A DNA stretch of 64,000 bases from contig PDHQ01000035.1 in the NCBI GenBank assembly GCA_003339415.1, forward strand, positions 130,249 through 194,248, written 5' to 3'. Position numbers and translations under genes: made by a program. This stretch comes from Ophiocordyceps camponoti-saundersi (nom. inval.). Taxonomy: Eukaryota > Ascomycota > Sordariomycetes > Hypocreales > Ophiocordycipitaceae. Positions 1 through 9,759 of this stretch are shown one piece after another. Under the pieces are notes generated by a model that saw only the letters and a program-made list of their open reading frames with translations, was not told the origin of the DNA and made no database searches. The first letter of the stretch is position 1. The number at the start of each line of letters is the position of its first letter.

Positions 1-418
1 GCAAGGCGCTGGCCGAGATAGGGGACGGAGGGGGCTGGTCTTCGAAGATGGCAAAGTTATCGTGGCTGAGGTCGGTCGAATTGTGCCTCGCAGGGGTCAG
101 GTCGGTGCGGTTCAGGGGCGGCAAGTCACCGCGGCTAGTCCGCGACATGCTGGACCGGCCGCTCCTTCCGGACCGCACGGAGGCGGCATCGGCGGCCTTG
201 TCGGCGGGAACATCGCTGTTGGGTATTACGGCTGAATTGCGGGGACTGTCCGTCTTGACACCGCCAGGGATTTTTGAGCGTAGCGAGCGAAAAGAGCGTG
301 ACGACTCCCTCGTGTCAGACCTACTGAACGAGGGGTACGACTGGAAATGCCCCTCGCCAGCGGAGGCGGAACCCTTGGTCGAGGAACCACCTCCGTCCTT
401 GGAGGCCTGGTTGCCCAT
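1..418 (-). CDS. PPZ1: PP-Z type serine/threonine protein phosphatase, N-terminal part (runs off left edge)
   Basis: The ATG is at 418-416 and the frame stays open to base 1, giving about 139 codons. The product starts MGNQASK, a classic N-myristoylation site (Gly2), followed by a Ser/Arg-rich disordered segment containing SFRSLRSKIPGG. That myristoylated start plus an FRSL(R/K)SKIPG-like box is characteristic of the regulatory N-terminus of fungal PP-Z phosphatases (Ppz1, PzhA, PZL-1). Family members act at the cytosolic face of the plasma membrane and affect cation homeostasis, cell integrity and growth. The catalytic PPP domain would lie to the left of the window and cannot be seen. The name therefore rests only on the N-terminal motifs. 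The upstream strand has a long pyrimidine-rich tract (about 1050-850 read on this strand), common in fungal promoters and leaders. Codon use is normal and nothing looks broken. Confidence 0.75.
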   Translation of the reverse strand, partial: MGNQASKDGGGSSTKGSASAGEGHFQSYPSFSRSDTRESSRSFRSLRSKIPGGVKTDSPRNSAVIPNSDVPADKAADAASVRSGRSGRSSMSRTSRGDLPPLNRTDLTPARHNSTDLSHDNFAIFEDQPPPSPISASAL

Positions 419-2882
419 GGCGGAGTTGAAGCGTGTCTCAAATGCCGCGTGGGTGGGTGCAGGGGAGGGGTTGATGGAGGGGGAGGGGGAGACGGGGGAG
501 AGGGGCGGCAGCTCTCGGCGCTTGTAGGACAGCCGACCGTTGCACGGTCTTGCGCCGGCGAGATTCTTCTTCCCCCTCGGGACTCCGGAGACGGAAACAA
601 CGGCGAGAAGCGCGACCCGAGAGCGCTATGGGGGATGAAATAGGTGACCGAGAACGGAGGCAACTGAGGCGTCCGTGTTGTTTGTTTTGGGGGCGAGAGC
701 CTCGCACGTCAGGAGGGAGAGAAGGCGGCGGCGATGACGTCGCAAAGCGTCGCGGGGCTGCGTCGAGGCGGTTTTTGGCTTGAGTGGCGGACGGGCTGTG
801 AGCAAGGGAAGAGCGAGGCTGGAGAAGCACTGGCCAGAGTGATTAGTGTCGTTTGAAGCGCCTGAGAGCGAGGAGAGAAGGAGTAGGAGGGGAAAGAGAA
901 GGACGAGAAGCACGAGAAGGACGAGAGGGACGAGTAGGAGACGGAGAAGCAACAGGAGGAGGGGAAGGCGAAGGAAGCAAATGGAGACGGGACGGTGGAC
1001 TCGGGAGGAGGGACTGTGGGGAGGGGCAGCAGACAGGTACATGGAAATGCGTGTACTGTGAGGTACCTTTGAGACTGGTGAGGACGGCGCAGAAGGCGAC
1101 GACGATTAGTCGACAAGTGAGCACGGCCAAAATCTATGGTGGATGGCTTGGTCGCAGCGGGATGAAGAAGCGGCGATTCGAATGACAGGAGGAGTTGGAA
1201 GGGGATAGGGAGGGGGCTTGTTGTTGGCTGCAGCTCGTTCGCACTATCGCACTCAACTCGCAAAGGCGACAGCGCTCGCCAATCAGAGGAGCGCCCTTTT
1301 GGGGTGGCAAAGGCCGAGCCGGACGCTTGCAGGAAGGGAGAGAGGGGGGGGGGGAAAGGTTAATTTTTCTTCCCCTTCGACGAGGATAATTCGAGCAGCA
1401 GAGTTGAGCGTCGGGAAGCGTCGACTCTCGTGGTAGAGCGGGAAAGGGACAGGAAAAGAGCGTCAGTAGATAGGATGGACGATGAACTCCCGACGAAGAA
1501 GACTTCAGAATGCCCCCCCCCTTGCGTGTGTGGCGGATGTGACGGTTCTCAGCAGGGTCCTCGGCAGGTTACAGCAGCACGGACAGAAAGGCCTAGCCTC
1601 GCCGTAGCCTTGGCGAAATCTGATTGGCGGAAAGTATCAGCTGCGGGGCTAAGAGATGTGCAGAAGGAAAAACACACTGTCATGGGAGCCGAGGTTTCCG
1701 CGCCCTTTGTACAGTGTGAGAGCCTCACTAAGGGTACGAGGAAATAGAAGCAAGGCACACAGGAGCAACATGCTAGCCCCGGGGGGGGGGCACGAGGCTG
1801 TGCGCGTCCGCAGTCAGTTGTATGTATGTATCATTGTATGTACACCGGGACCGGCAGCCTTTTCCACAACGTTTCTTTCTTTCTTTCTTTTCTATCTTTA
1901 GCAGCTGAGACAGAAGACGCATGCCTGCCACGAGACGAACGAGCAAGGCGGATGACCTCTGCTTCTTATTCTTATAGACCGTCCCGCCGTTGTCGCGCCG
2001 TCTACGGAACCGTCTACGGATAAAGCTGCTGGTTCTGCGACTTCGTCTTACACGCAGTCCCGATCGGCCTAATTATAGCGGCTGACCGACCACGAGACGA
2101 AAGGACGCGCAAGCTGATTTCTTCTTGATTTTTATTAGTATTTTTAACAGTAAGAGACTGGCTGGAGACACAGGAGCTGATCCGAACATTACCCGCGCCG
2201 ATAATCCGCCTCGCTTCGTCTAGCCTCTCTCCACCTTCAATTCTTGGTACCCGTTCGTCTCGTCTCACCCTCATCCCCCCCTCCCTTTCCCATCTTGGCC
2301 GCCACCATCTCTCTTTTCCTCTCTCTGTCCCTCAGCGTCCGTGTCTCTCAATCTTGGTGCCTCGTTTCACTCTCTCGCTCTTCCCAGCCTCGTCTTCCCG
2401 AAACACGACAGCTTACGCCGCCCCCCACCCATATCTTTTGTCTGCTCGAGGCGACGCGGCCATGGCTGCCCAGCCAACCACCCATAACCCAGTCGGGTGC
2501 TGCCAATGCCTTATGCTGCGCGGCCAAGCGGCGACTCCGCCACCCTCACCGTCATCGAACGCGCAAACCTGCCCCTCCCCCGGTCTGTCGATCAGCGCAC
2601 TACCTCGACACACCCTTATACATAAGCCGATGCCATGCCCTGCGCCCTTGACCTCCACCCTCCCAAGCCCCTGATCCGTTTTGCTCCCTTCATCTCCGTT
2701 GCAAAACGTGTCTGTCCGCTTTGAACCCCGAAGTTGCTGCCACCCTTCCACTCGTTTAGCGACCTGACGTTACGTGCCGCACGGAGAGAGTCTGCCCGAT
2801 CCCAACTTCTGTCTTCCTCATCTTCTCACCCGAACACTCGTAACAACGAAAGAGTAACCGACGTCCCCTCGCTCCCGCAGCC
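419..2882. promoter_or_regulatory. Divergent intergenic region between the PP-Z and SUR7-like genes
   Basis: These 2.46 kb separate two divergently transcribed genes and presumably hold both promoters. The visible content is a purine/pyrimidine-skewed tract at about 845-1040 (CT-rich on the minus strand), G runs near 1340-1360 and 1786-1794, short CTTT repeats near 1880 and another pyrimidine-rich leader at about 2270-2360. No open frame here shows a recognisable domain or sensible splice pattern. Confidence 0.5.
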
Positions 2883-4007
2883 ATGGCCGTCGGCCGCTTC
2901 GTTTGCGTCGCCGTCCCCCTCATCCTTACCGTGGCCGCTATCATCGCCGGGCTCGTGGCGATCCTCTCAGGCGTGTCACACCAGAGCCTACCGCTCTTCA
3001 GCGTCAACGCTTCGGGCTTGTCCATCAACCCGGCCAGCATCGCCGCCGATCTCGCCAAAATCGCCAACATCAACTCTCTGCACACTCGCCAGATTCCCGC
3101 GTCGGTGGCGGACAAGATTCCAAAAGATCTGTTGGACAAGATTCCGCCGGGGCTGGCAGAGAAAATCACACCGGAGCTGGCAGACAAGATCCCTCAAGTG
3201 CTGCAGAATAACATCACGGCAGCCACTCTGGGCATCGTCGATCTCATGGAGGTGTCGCTCTGGGGCTACTGCGCTGTCGCTCGCGATGGCACCCGCGACT
3301 GCACCAAGGCTCAGTTTGACTGGGCCTCTCAGTCGCTCAATGACTCACTAGTAGACAGTCTGACGGCCGCGGCCGGCCTATCGAATCGGTTGCCCGATGA
3401 GGTCAGAACCGCACTGCAGGCCTTTCGCACCATCACCAAGTGGACCGAAGTGGCCTTTATCGTCGCTCTCGTGGCCCTGGGCATCGAGCTACTGGTCGGC
3501 ATCTTTGCCAGCTGCTCGCGCGCGGCCTCGTGTCTCACGTGGCTCTTCGCCTCCATCGCCGCCGTCCTGGTCGGCATCGCCGCTGGACTAGCAACCGCTA
3601 CTGCAAGTATCGTGGTCGGCACCATCGATAGCGCCGGTCGTAACGTCGGTCTCGACGCCACCATCGGCAAACGTTTCCTCGCCGCGGCGTGGATCGCCTT
3701 CGCATTTGCATCCGCAGCCGCCCTCTTCTGGCTCTTTACAATCTGCTTCTGCAAGCCCGATCGACGCGCCCCTTCCGGCTTCCAGTCCGTCAAAAGGGAC
3801 CGAGAATCGGACGACGAGAAGCTGATAGCTGCCAATGGCGGCAAGGGTTACGCGCCCGTCAGCAACGAGTATCACAACGGCCACGAGTCATCCGGCGCCC
3901 TGCCTCAAGGCCAGCCCGGGCAACCATTCTCGCAATACCCGCCGCGGTATCCCAGCGGCACTGCTCGGCCAGACATGGCGTACGAACCATACTCTCATCG
4001 GGCGTAA
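2883..4007 (+). CDS. SUR7/PalI-family four-pass plasma membrane protein
   Basis: Single-exon gene for 374 residues. The start is the first ATG of the frame, preceded by the A/C-rich fungal context CAGCC. Four hydrophobic helices are visible at about residues 8-30, 188-210, 218-242 and 265-288. The long loop after helix 1 contains WGYC and a second Cys ten residues later (Cys130, Cys140), the layout expected of the SUR7/PalI (Rim9) family. Family members sit in eisosome or MCC plasma-membrane patches, or assist ambient-pH signalling. Residues 73-108 form a run of imperfect repeats of the type DKIPxxLL with a strong helical look. The C-terminal 80 residues are polar, Pro/Gln/Tyr-rich and presumably cytosolic. 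Which subfamily it belongs to (SUR7-like, Rim9-like or a fungal-specific paralogue) cannot be decided here. Confidence 0.8.
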   Translation: MAVGRFVCVAVPLILTVAAIIAGLVAILSGVSHQSLPLFSVNASGLSINPASIAADLAKIANINSLHTRQIPASVADKIPKDLLDKIPPGLAEKITPELADKIPQVLQNNITAATLGIVDLMEVSLWGYCAVARDGTRDCTKAQFDWASQSLNDSLVDSLTAAAGLSNRLPDEVRTALQAFRTITKWTEVAFIVALVALGIELLVGIFASCSRAASCLTWLFASIAAVLVGIAAGLATATASIVVGTIDSAGRNVGLDATIGKRFLAAAWIAFAFASAAALFWLFTICFCKPDRRAPSGFQSVKRDRESDDEKLIAANGGKGYAPVSNEYHNGHESSGALPQGQPGQPFSQYPPRYPSGTARPDMAYEPYSHRA

Positions 4008-4762
4008 ACGAATGCCCTGTTCTATCGCCAACTCGTCTTACTGTTCACAACATGTCCCGGCACCAAGAAGTCGGACATGACATCTATTTGCGGGCGTTTC
4101 TGATTCTCCCTTTTTTCTTATTACCTACTGATGTAGGCCTTACGTCCCTACATGCCTATTTTCTCGGGATGATGGATGCGCGTCTCGGATTACTCTATAG
4201 ATCGAACTGGTTGCTACCTTGTAGCAGGGGCCCAACACGGCATAGGAAGACTTATCGGAAGACTTATAGGAAGGTGGTGGTGGTGGCGGCGGTGGTGGCT
4301 GACGAACGTGACGGATGAATTCATTTATATGGGATTATGGATGAGAAGGGGGAGACGGTGTAAATATAATGAGTGAAGCAAAACCCCTTCTCCTTCCCCG
4401 TTGAAAGTCACCGCGACGATGCGTTTCGCGGCTGAAGGGACAGAAGAAGAGTAGCTTTTGATCATGATGCTTGATAAAGATGATGCGATTTACCTACAGC
4501 ATCTACTATGTATGTATGTACATACAAGTCTATCCGTACCTGATCTCCCTCCCCACTCTTGGTGAAAATCTCAGCTCGACCCGCTAAGGGAGCGCGGTAA
4601 TCCGCTATAATATAATGATCCACCACCACCGCCTCCCACCGGCATGTGTGGATTCGAGAATCAGCCCGATCACAAATCAAATCTGTTACAGGCACAGTCT
4701 CTAAAAAAAAACACACCCGTAGATTCACACATACAAGCACACAAGAGGGGAGATCTCTCCCA
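4008..4762 (+). promoter_or_regulatory. Intergenic region upstream of the WD40 gene
   Basis: These 755 bp carry the 3' end of the SUR7-like transcript and the promoter of the WD40 gene. Short GTATGTATGTAC tracts occur near 4510, a GGTGGTGG tract near 4270 and an A-rich leader near 4700. An upstream in-frame ATG exists at 4646, but the segment up to 4762 encodes a basic, low-information peptide and is more likely leader. Confidence 0.45.
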
Positions 4763-7700
4763 ATGAGCTGCGGCGGCCGCCTGCGCCGACAACAGGGCCA
4801 CGTACCGGTGACGGCACTCCTTCTCTGGACGGCACCGCGGTCGGGTACCGTGTACGTGATAGCAGGCGAGGATGCCGAGCTCAGCGTGTACGACGACGGC
4901 CAGCAGCGGGGGGTTGTTCCGCGGACGAGGCTTCGTCTCTGGTCGACGAATCAGCCGGTTCATGGGTTACGGGCTTGGGGTGAGAATCGACTTCTGGTAT
5001 GGGGTGGTGCTTACGTCTGTGTTGTCGACGTGGAGTCGCTGGATGAGGAGGATGGGGATGGTGTTGTGAGGATTTTGGCTGAGGGACGGGCGCCGGATTG
5101 GATTCATGATGGGGCGGGGAGGAGTGGTTGCCATGCTGCTTTCGTCACGGCTGGGAATGAGGTGGTGGTGATGACGATGACGGCTGGGGGCGACGCGAGG
5201 ACTCGGGAGAAGATTCGGTTCGGCGCCGTGAGGGCTTCGCCTGAGCGTGCCTTGCTTTACACTGCGCGCCTGGTCTGGACCGACCCTCGGCGGATCATGG
5301 TCGCTGCCGGCACGGTCTTCGGCCACATTCTCGTCTGGAATTGCGACGTGGCCGACGACGGCGAGCTGGGCGTCGTCTCGTCGTGTCTTCGCCTGAGAGG
5401 ACACGAGGGATCCGTCTACGGCCTTGATGTCAGTCCGTGTCTGAAATTACCAGGCCGGTCTACGGTGAGGCTACTCGCCAGCTGCAGCGATGACAGGACC
5501 GTCCGCATCTGGGACCTGTCCGATTGGAGTAAGGAAGATGGCGAAGAGAACGAGGACAACGATGATGAGGAGACGGGCTTCAAGTCGTCGGCGGCCACCG
5601 CCGTAAAGTCTAGCTCGCGCCTCGTCGCCGTCGCCATGGGCCATGTCTCGCGCATCTGGACTGTCCGCTTCGGCACCGACACGCCCCTGTCCGTCTATTC
5701 CTTTGGCGAGGATGCCACTGCTCAGAGCTGGCGTCTGACGCTGCCCTCATCCGGTCCACTGACCGGTAGTCTAGTCCATGAACGAACCATGGCCCTACAC
5801 GGCGGTAAACATATCTGGGCCGGAGCCGTGCTAGGCGGCCGTCGTGGCCGGGATATGATTGCTACCGGCGGCGCCGACAGTGCCATCTGTCTTGTTGAGA
5901 ATGACGAGGCTGCCGACGCCGGTCTCGTCACTGTCGACTTCGGCGTCGATGACATGATTAGTAGGTACGACTTTCTGCGCGAGAACGAAATGCTGGTCAC
6001 CACCGTCCGCGGACGACTGTATGTAGTCGTCTTGAACGCCTCCGGCTCGCCTTCGCGGGAGGAGATAAAGGTGCAAGAGGATGTGACGGCAGAGCTGAGG
6101 CTCACCTACGCCGTCAGAGCCGTCGGTCACGGCGCCGCCGTGCTCGGCACCACCGCCGGCAGTCTATTCTATTTTCGGCGATCCCTCGGAAGGCTCTCTT
6201 GCGTGACCAAACTTCCCGGAAAGGTCATGGATGTGAGCTGCGTATCGCAAACCTGCCACGACGACATCTCGACGGTCGACATCCTGGTCCAGCTTCACGA
6301 CAGCGCCGACTCGCGCTACCTCAGCCTCGATCCGTTGACGGGCGGAGTGCTGCGTCACCAACACATCAGCTGCCTTGACGCCCGCTTCGTCATCGTCTCG
6401 GCCGCTCGGGTCGATGACCTGCTCCTTCTGGGGTCCAGGCGCGGTTGGCTCTGCCTGCTTACCCGGCAAGCCGAAGTGTGGCGGCCGATGCTGAATATGG
6501 CGGCTATTCGCAGTCGCGACGCCATCACCGCCTTTGTGCCTCTGCCCCGATCGGAGGGGGCGGCGGGGGCGGCAGCGGAGAGGCACTTCTTGGCGACAAG
6601 CCGCGACGGCCACTACCGCATTTACCGCATCAAGGAGGGCGGCGGCAGCTGCCAACTCGTTCACGAAACTTCGTTGCCCTTGGGGCCTATGATCGAGGGT
6701 GCATGGTTCACTCCGGGCCCGGCGCCGGAGCTAATTCTGTACGGCTTCCGAAGTAAATACTTTGTCGTCTGGAACGAGACGCGGCGTGAGGAGGTGGCGA
6801 CGATCGACTGCGGAGGCGCGCACCGGGTTTTCCGGCTATGTCGCCGCGCCTCGGAGCCCGGATGGTGCCGCTTAGCCTTCACGAGGACGTCCAAGTTATG
6901 CATACACTCGCAGGCGCGTGCCGCATTTCGGATCATCAAGACGGGGACGCACGGTCGGGAAATACGCGCGCTGAGCTCCAACGGGCGGTACATGGCGACG
7001 GGGGCCGAGGACACGTCGATACGGATATGGGACGGGCGAACGCGGCATCTGGCCACAGTCAAGGCGCACGTCAGCGGCATCCAGCGGTTGCGCTGGTTGG
7101 GCCATGAACGACTGCTGAGTAGCGGCGGCAACGAAGAGCTGTTCGTGTGGCGGGTGCGGCCGCTGCTGGGGTCATCATACTCGGGTCTCGCCGTGGTGCG
7201 CGAAGGCCAGCTGGACGACAGGAGCGCGGCGAGAGACATCCGCATAGTCGACGTCGATGTCGGCGCCGGCGCCGGCGATTGGGATATGGGCGACGACGGG
7301 GCGACATTGGTGACGCTGGCCATGTCCAACTCGACGTTGCGCACATACCGCTACTGGCCGGACCCAGGACGGTTTGAGCGGGTGGCCGAAGGGTTCTACA
7401 CGGGCGCCTGTCTGACGCAGACGCGGCATCTAGGCACTCGCCGAGGCCGAATGTGGGCGGTGACGGCGGCGACAGACGGGCACGTAGCGCTATGGGAGGC
7501 GCCGGAGCGCGGAGACGGGGCGTGGCGCACGAAGCAGGTGGCGAGGCTGCATCAGAGCAGTATCAAGGCGCTCGATCTGACGTTGAGCGACGACTGCTAT
7601 CGCATTGTGACGGGCGGCGACGATAACGCGCTGGGCGTGACGGAGGTGGTAGATGCTACCGACGACGACAAAGAAGATGACGGGTACGCGATTCGGTGGA

Positions 7701-8008
7701 AGGGGATTGTCGTGGCCGGGGCGCACGCGGCAGCCATCAACGGCGTGGCTATAGACGACAGACTAGTGGTGAGCGTAAGCAACGACCAGCGGTTGCGAAG
7801 CTGGAGGCTCAGAGGCCGGGTCATGGAGTTGCTAGCGTCGGCGGAGAGCGCGGTAGCGGACGCGGGCGACGTCGCGCTGGTGGCGGGGCCGGGAAGGCAG
7901 GAGGGGCGGCGGGTCATTGCCGTCGGCGGCGTAGGAATCGAGCTCTGGCGCTGGGACGAGGCCACGGGGACTGACGATGGACGAGGGGAACACACGGACT
8001 ATCCGTAA
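4763..8008 (+). CDS. TRM734: WDR6/Trm734-like WD40 repeat protein (tRNA 2'-O-methylation partner)
   Basis: Single-exon gene for 1,081 residues from the ATG at 4763. An earlier in-frame ATG at 4646 would add 39 residues unlike the family. The protein is built of many WD40 repeats. Diagnostic stretches are the opening LxVYDDG after a hydrophobic strand, LLVWGGAYVCVVD, GHEGSVYGLDVSP, LASCSDDRTVRIWDLSD and AMGHVSRIWTVRFG. The GHVSRIW motif is typical of WDR6 in animals and Rtt10/Trm734 in yeast. In yeast that protein partners the Trm7 methyltransferase to direct 2'-O-methylation of the wobble nucleotide of tRNAs, and it is also linked to endosomal recycling. A short acidic insert (EDGEENEDNDDEE) sits between two early repeats. 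Later repeats include GAEDTSIRIWDGRTRHL and SNDQRLRSW. The assignment is by motif recognition, and a generic WD40 protein remains possible. Confidence 0.75.
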   Translation: MSCGGRLRRQQGHVPVTALLLWTAPRSGTVYVIAGEDAELSVYDDGQQRGVVPRTRLRLWSTNQPVHGLRAWGENRLLVWGGAYVCVVDVESLDEEDGDGVVRILAEGRAPDWIHDGAGRSGCHAAFVTAGNEVVVMTMTAGGDARTREKIRFGAVRASPERALLYTARLVWTDPRRIMVAAGTVFGHILVWNCDVADDGELGVVSSCLRLRGHEGSVYGLDVSPCLKLPGRSTVRLLASCSDDRTVRIWDLSDWSKEDGEENEDNDDEETGFKSSAATAVKSSSRLVAVAMGHVSRIWTVRFGTDTPLSVYSFGEDATAQSWRLTLPSSGPLTGSLVHERTMALHGGKHIWAGAVLGGRRGRDMIATGGADSAICLVENDEAADAGLVTVDFGVDDMISRYDFLRENEMLVTTVRGRLYVVVLNASGSPSREEIKVQEDVTAELRLTYAVRAVGHGAAVLGTTAGSLFYFRRSLGRLSCVTKLPGKVMDVSCVSQTCHDDISTVDILVQLHDSADSRYLSLDPLTGGVLRHQHISCLDARFVIVSAARVDDLLLLGSRRGWLCLLTRQAEVWRPMLNMAAIRSRDAITAFVPLPRSEGAAGAAAERHFLATSRDGHYRIYRIKEGGGSCQLVHETSLPLGPMIEGAWFTPGPAPELILYGFRSKYFVVWNETRREEVATIDCGGAHRVFRLCRRASEPGWCRLAFTRTSKLCIHSQARAAFRIIKTGTHGREIRALSSNGRYMATGAEDTSIRIWDGRTRHLATVKAHVSGIQRLRWLGHERLLSSGGNEELFVWRVRPLLGSSYSGLAVVREGQLDDRSAARDIRIVDVDVGAGAGDWDMGDDGATLVTLAMSNSTLRTYRYWPDPGRFERVAEGFYTGACLTQTRHLGTRRGRMWAVTAATDGHVALWEAPERGDGAWRTKQVARLHQSSIKALDLTLSDDCYRIVTGGDDNALGVTEVVDATDDDKEDDGYAIRWKGIVVAGAHAAAINGVAIDDRLVVSVSNDQRLRSWRLRGRVMELLASAESAVADAGDVALVAGPGRQEGRRVIAVGGVGIELWRWDEATGTDDGRGEHTDYP

Positions 8009-9491
8009 GGATCGTAAGGAGGCACATATTTTTTCTTCATCCGCGGCGCGTACCTGGAAGGGGCGGGAAAAGGAGCTGAAGTCGGCTAAGAGTTTAGAGG
8101 GCTGACTAGTGCTGAGTGCTGAGTGTGCTGAGAGAAAGGATGAGACCCCCACCATCCTGTCGTCATCGGGGAAGCCCCTTGCAGCAAGCAAGCCGCAAAA
8201 GGCACACAGTGTGCGCCTGTGACAGGGGGGGGGGGAGGGGAGGGGATACAGTCATGCACAGCAGCGGGCCGGCCCACAAGCGGTATTATGTACGGACGAT
8301 ATGTGAAAGAGCCGCGCGCTGCATGGTGGCGGCGCACAGTGCGTTTCAGCAGTCTTTCATTGATGATCGTCATGTCGCGAACCTGGATCTGCAACGAAGA
8401 GAGCTAGTGCAGGAAAAAGGAAAGGCAAGGTTAAAAGCATGTGAGTAGATACATACATACCTACCTCCGTATGTAAGTCGGCGCTTAGGATCGTGAGAAT
8501 AGATGGGTTTTTTATGTACGGACGGTATGGGGAACCGTACATCTGCATGTGAGTAAAATGGTCAAAGAGGTGAGTCCGTTTCCTTGTTTCCATCTTGGAA
8601 TACGAAAGAAAAACAAACAAACTCTATATCTGGTCTTTGCCAGCCTCTCCATCCATCCACCCCTTTGGGGCCTTGGAAGAAGAGACAAATAATGCCAGGT
8701 GAGCTCACACAAGCGAGCAGGCAAGGCAGGCAGGCAGGAAGGCAAGGCAGGTTTTGTGCGACTCGATTATTTTGCGTTTTCGCCGTCAATATATCTGCAA
8801 TACTTGTACATACATACGTTGTACGGATACACAGGTAGGAACGGATCGTGCCAAGTGTCATTCTTCTTCTTCTCCCCATCCTTTGAACATTTAAATGCTC
8901 CCTCTTCTAGCCACCCTGATACCAGTTCTTCAGCGGTTGCTATTGCATTATTCCTTCCTATCTTGATGTGCGGATGAATGCATGTACAACTATCTTGTAC
9001 TTACTATTCGCCTTAGGTTGGGCGTGCCTACTACCCTACTGCTACTAGGTACTACCTACTTTCCTTAGAGAGGTATATATCGATAAACCTCCCCGCACCC
9101 TCTCGAAAGCTTTCTTCCCCCCCTTCTCCTTCTCCTCCTCTTCTTCTTCCTTCTCCTCCTCGTCTCTCGTCATCCTTTCTCCTTCCAACAGGGTGAACTT
9201 ACCTACATACGAAGCTGTGTTTCCATGGAATGAGCCTCTCTCTATCACGACTTTCACCGACCCTCTCCTTTCTTACACCTCGCTCATCTCCTTCCTCGAC
9301 GCCTTTTTCCGTTCTTCTCTTCACCGTCTTCTCCCCTTCAGCTGTCCAAACTCAAAACAGTCTACAGCGTTAAGGGAGGGGGGGAAGGCGGGGAGGAGAG
9401 ACACACGCACACACACACACACACACCACAAACATCACGAATTACTACGAGAACAAGAAAAACAACGATTCAGAAGCTTTTTTTCGTCGCC
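8009..9491 (+). other. Intergenic region with simple repeats, upstream of the small secreted protein gene
   Basis: About 1.5 kb without a believable gene. It contains a G run at about 8225-8239, CATACATACCTACCT-type tetranucleotides near 8452, a GGCAGGCAGG tract near 8720, TACGGATA near 8820, and a CTTCTCCTC-rich tract at about 9120-9190. A (CA)n tract at about 9408-9425 lies in the probable leader of the next gene. Confidence 0.4.
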
Positions 9492-9759
9492 ATGAAGTCT
9501 CTTCCTCTACTGCTGCCGGCTTTGGTCACCTCTTCTACCATTCTGGTCTCCGCCTTTCCGATTTCTCCTCAGGGACCGTGTGACCCGGTAGGATAGATCA
9601 GATGATGTCTCTCTGGCGGTTTCTCCTTGTTTGAACTAATGTTCTTCGTTTCTTCATTAGGTCAAGGTCGATCAGATCCTACTCGGAAAGCTGGGACAGG
9701 AGGCTTGTTGCTCGTACGGCCGGTGTAAGAGGGACGTTGTCGTCTCTGTTGGCGACTGA
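9492..9759 (+). CDS. Small secreted four-cysteine protein, two exons, family not recognised
   Basis: Exons are 9492-9587 and 9661-9759. The 73-bp intron begins GTAGGA, has a TGAACTAAT branch-like site and ends CATTAG. The spliced product is 64 residues. It has a textbook signal peptide (about residues 1-21, a Leu-rich core after MKS, then SA before FP) and a mature part of about 43 residues with four cysteines: one in PQGPCDP, then a CC pair and a single C in EACCSYGRCKRD. The A/C-rich leader and ATG context fit a real start. Small secreted cysteine proteins of this size in ascomycetes are often effectors, cell-wall or surface proteins. I do not recognise the family and assign no function. 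The gene stands alone with 1.5 kb or more on each side. Four cysteines could make two disulfides, and the CC pair argues against random translation. Confidence 0.65.

Noticed and set aside
48..527. Plus-strand open frame of 159 codons
   Set aside because: It is the antisense shadow of the PP-Z N-terminus, whose minus-strand reading has a myristoylation start and a family motif.
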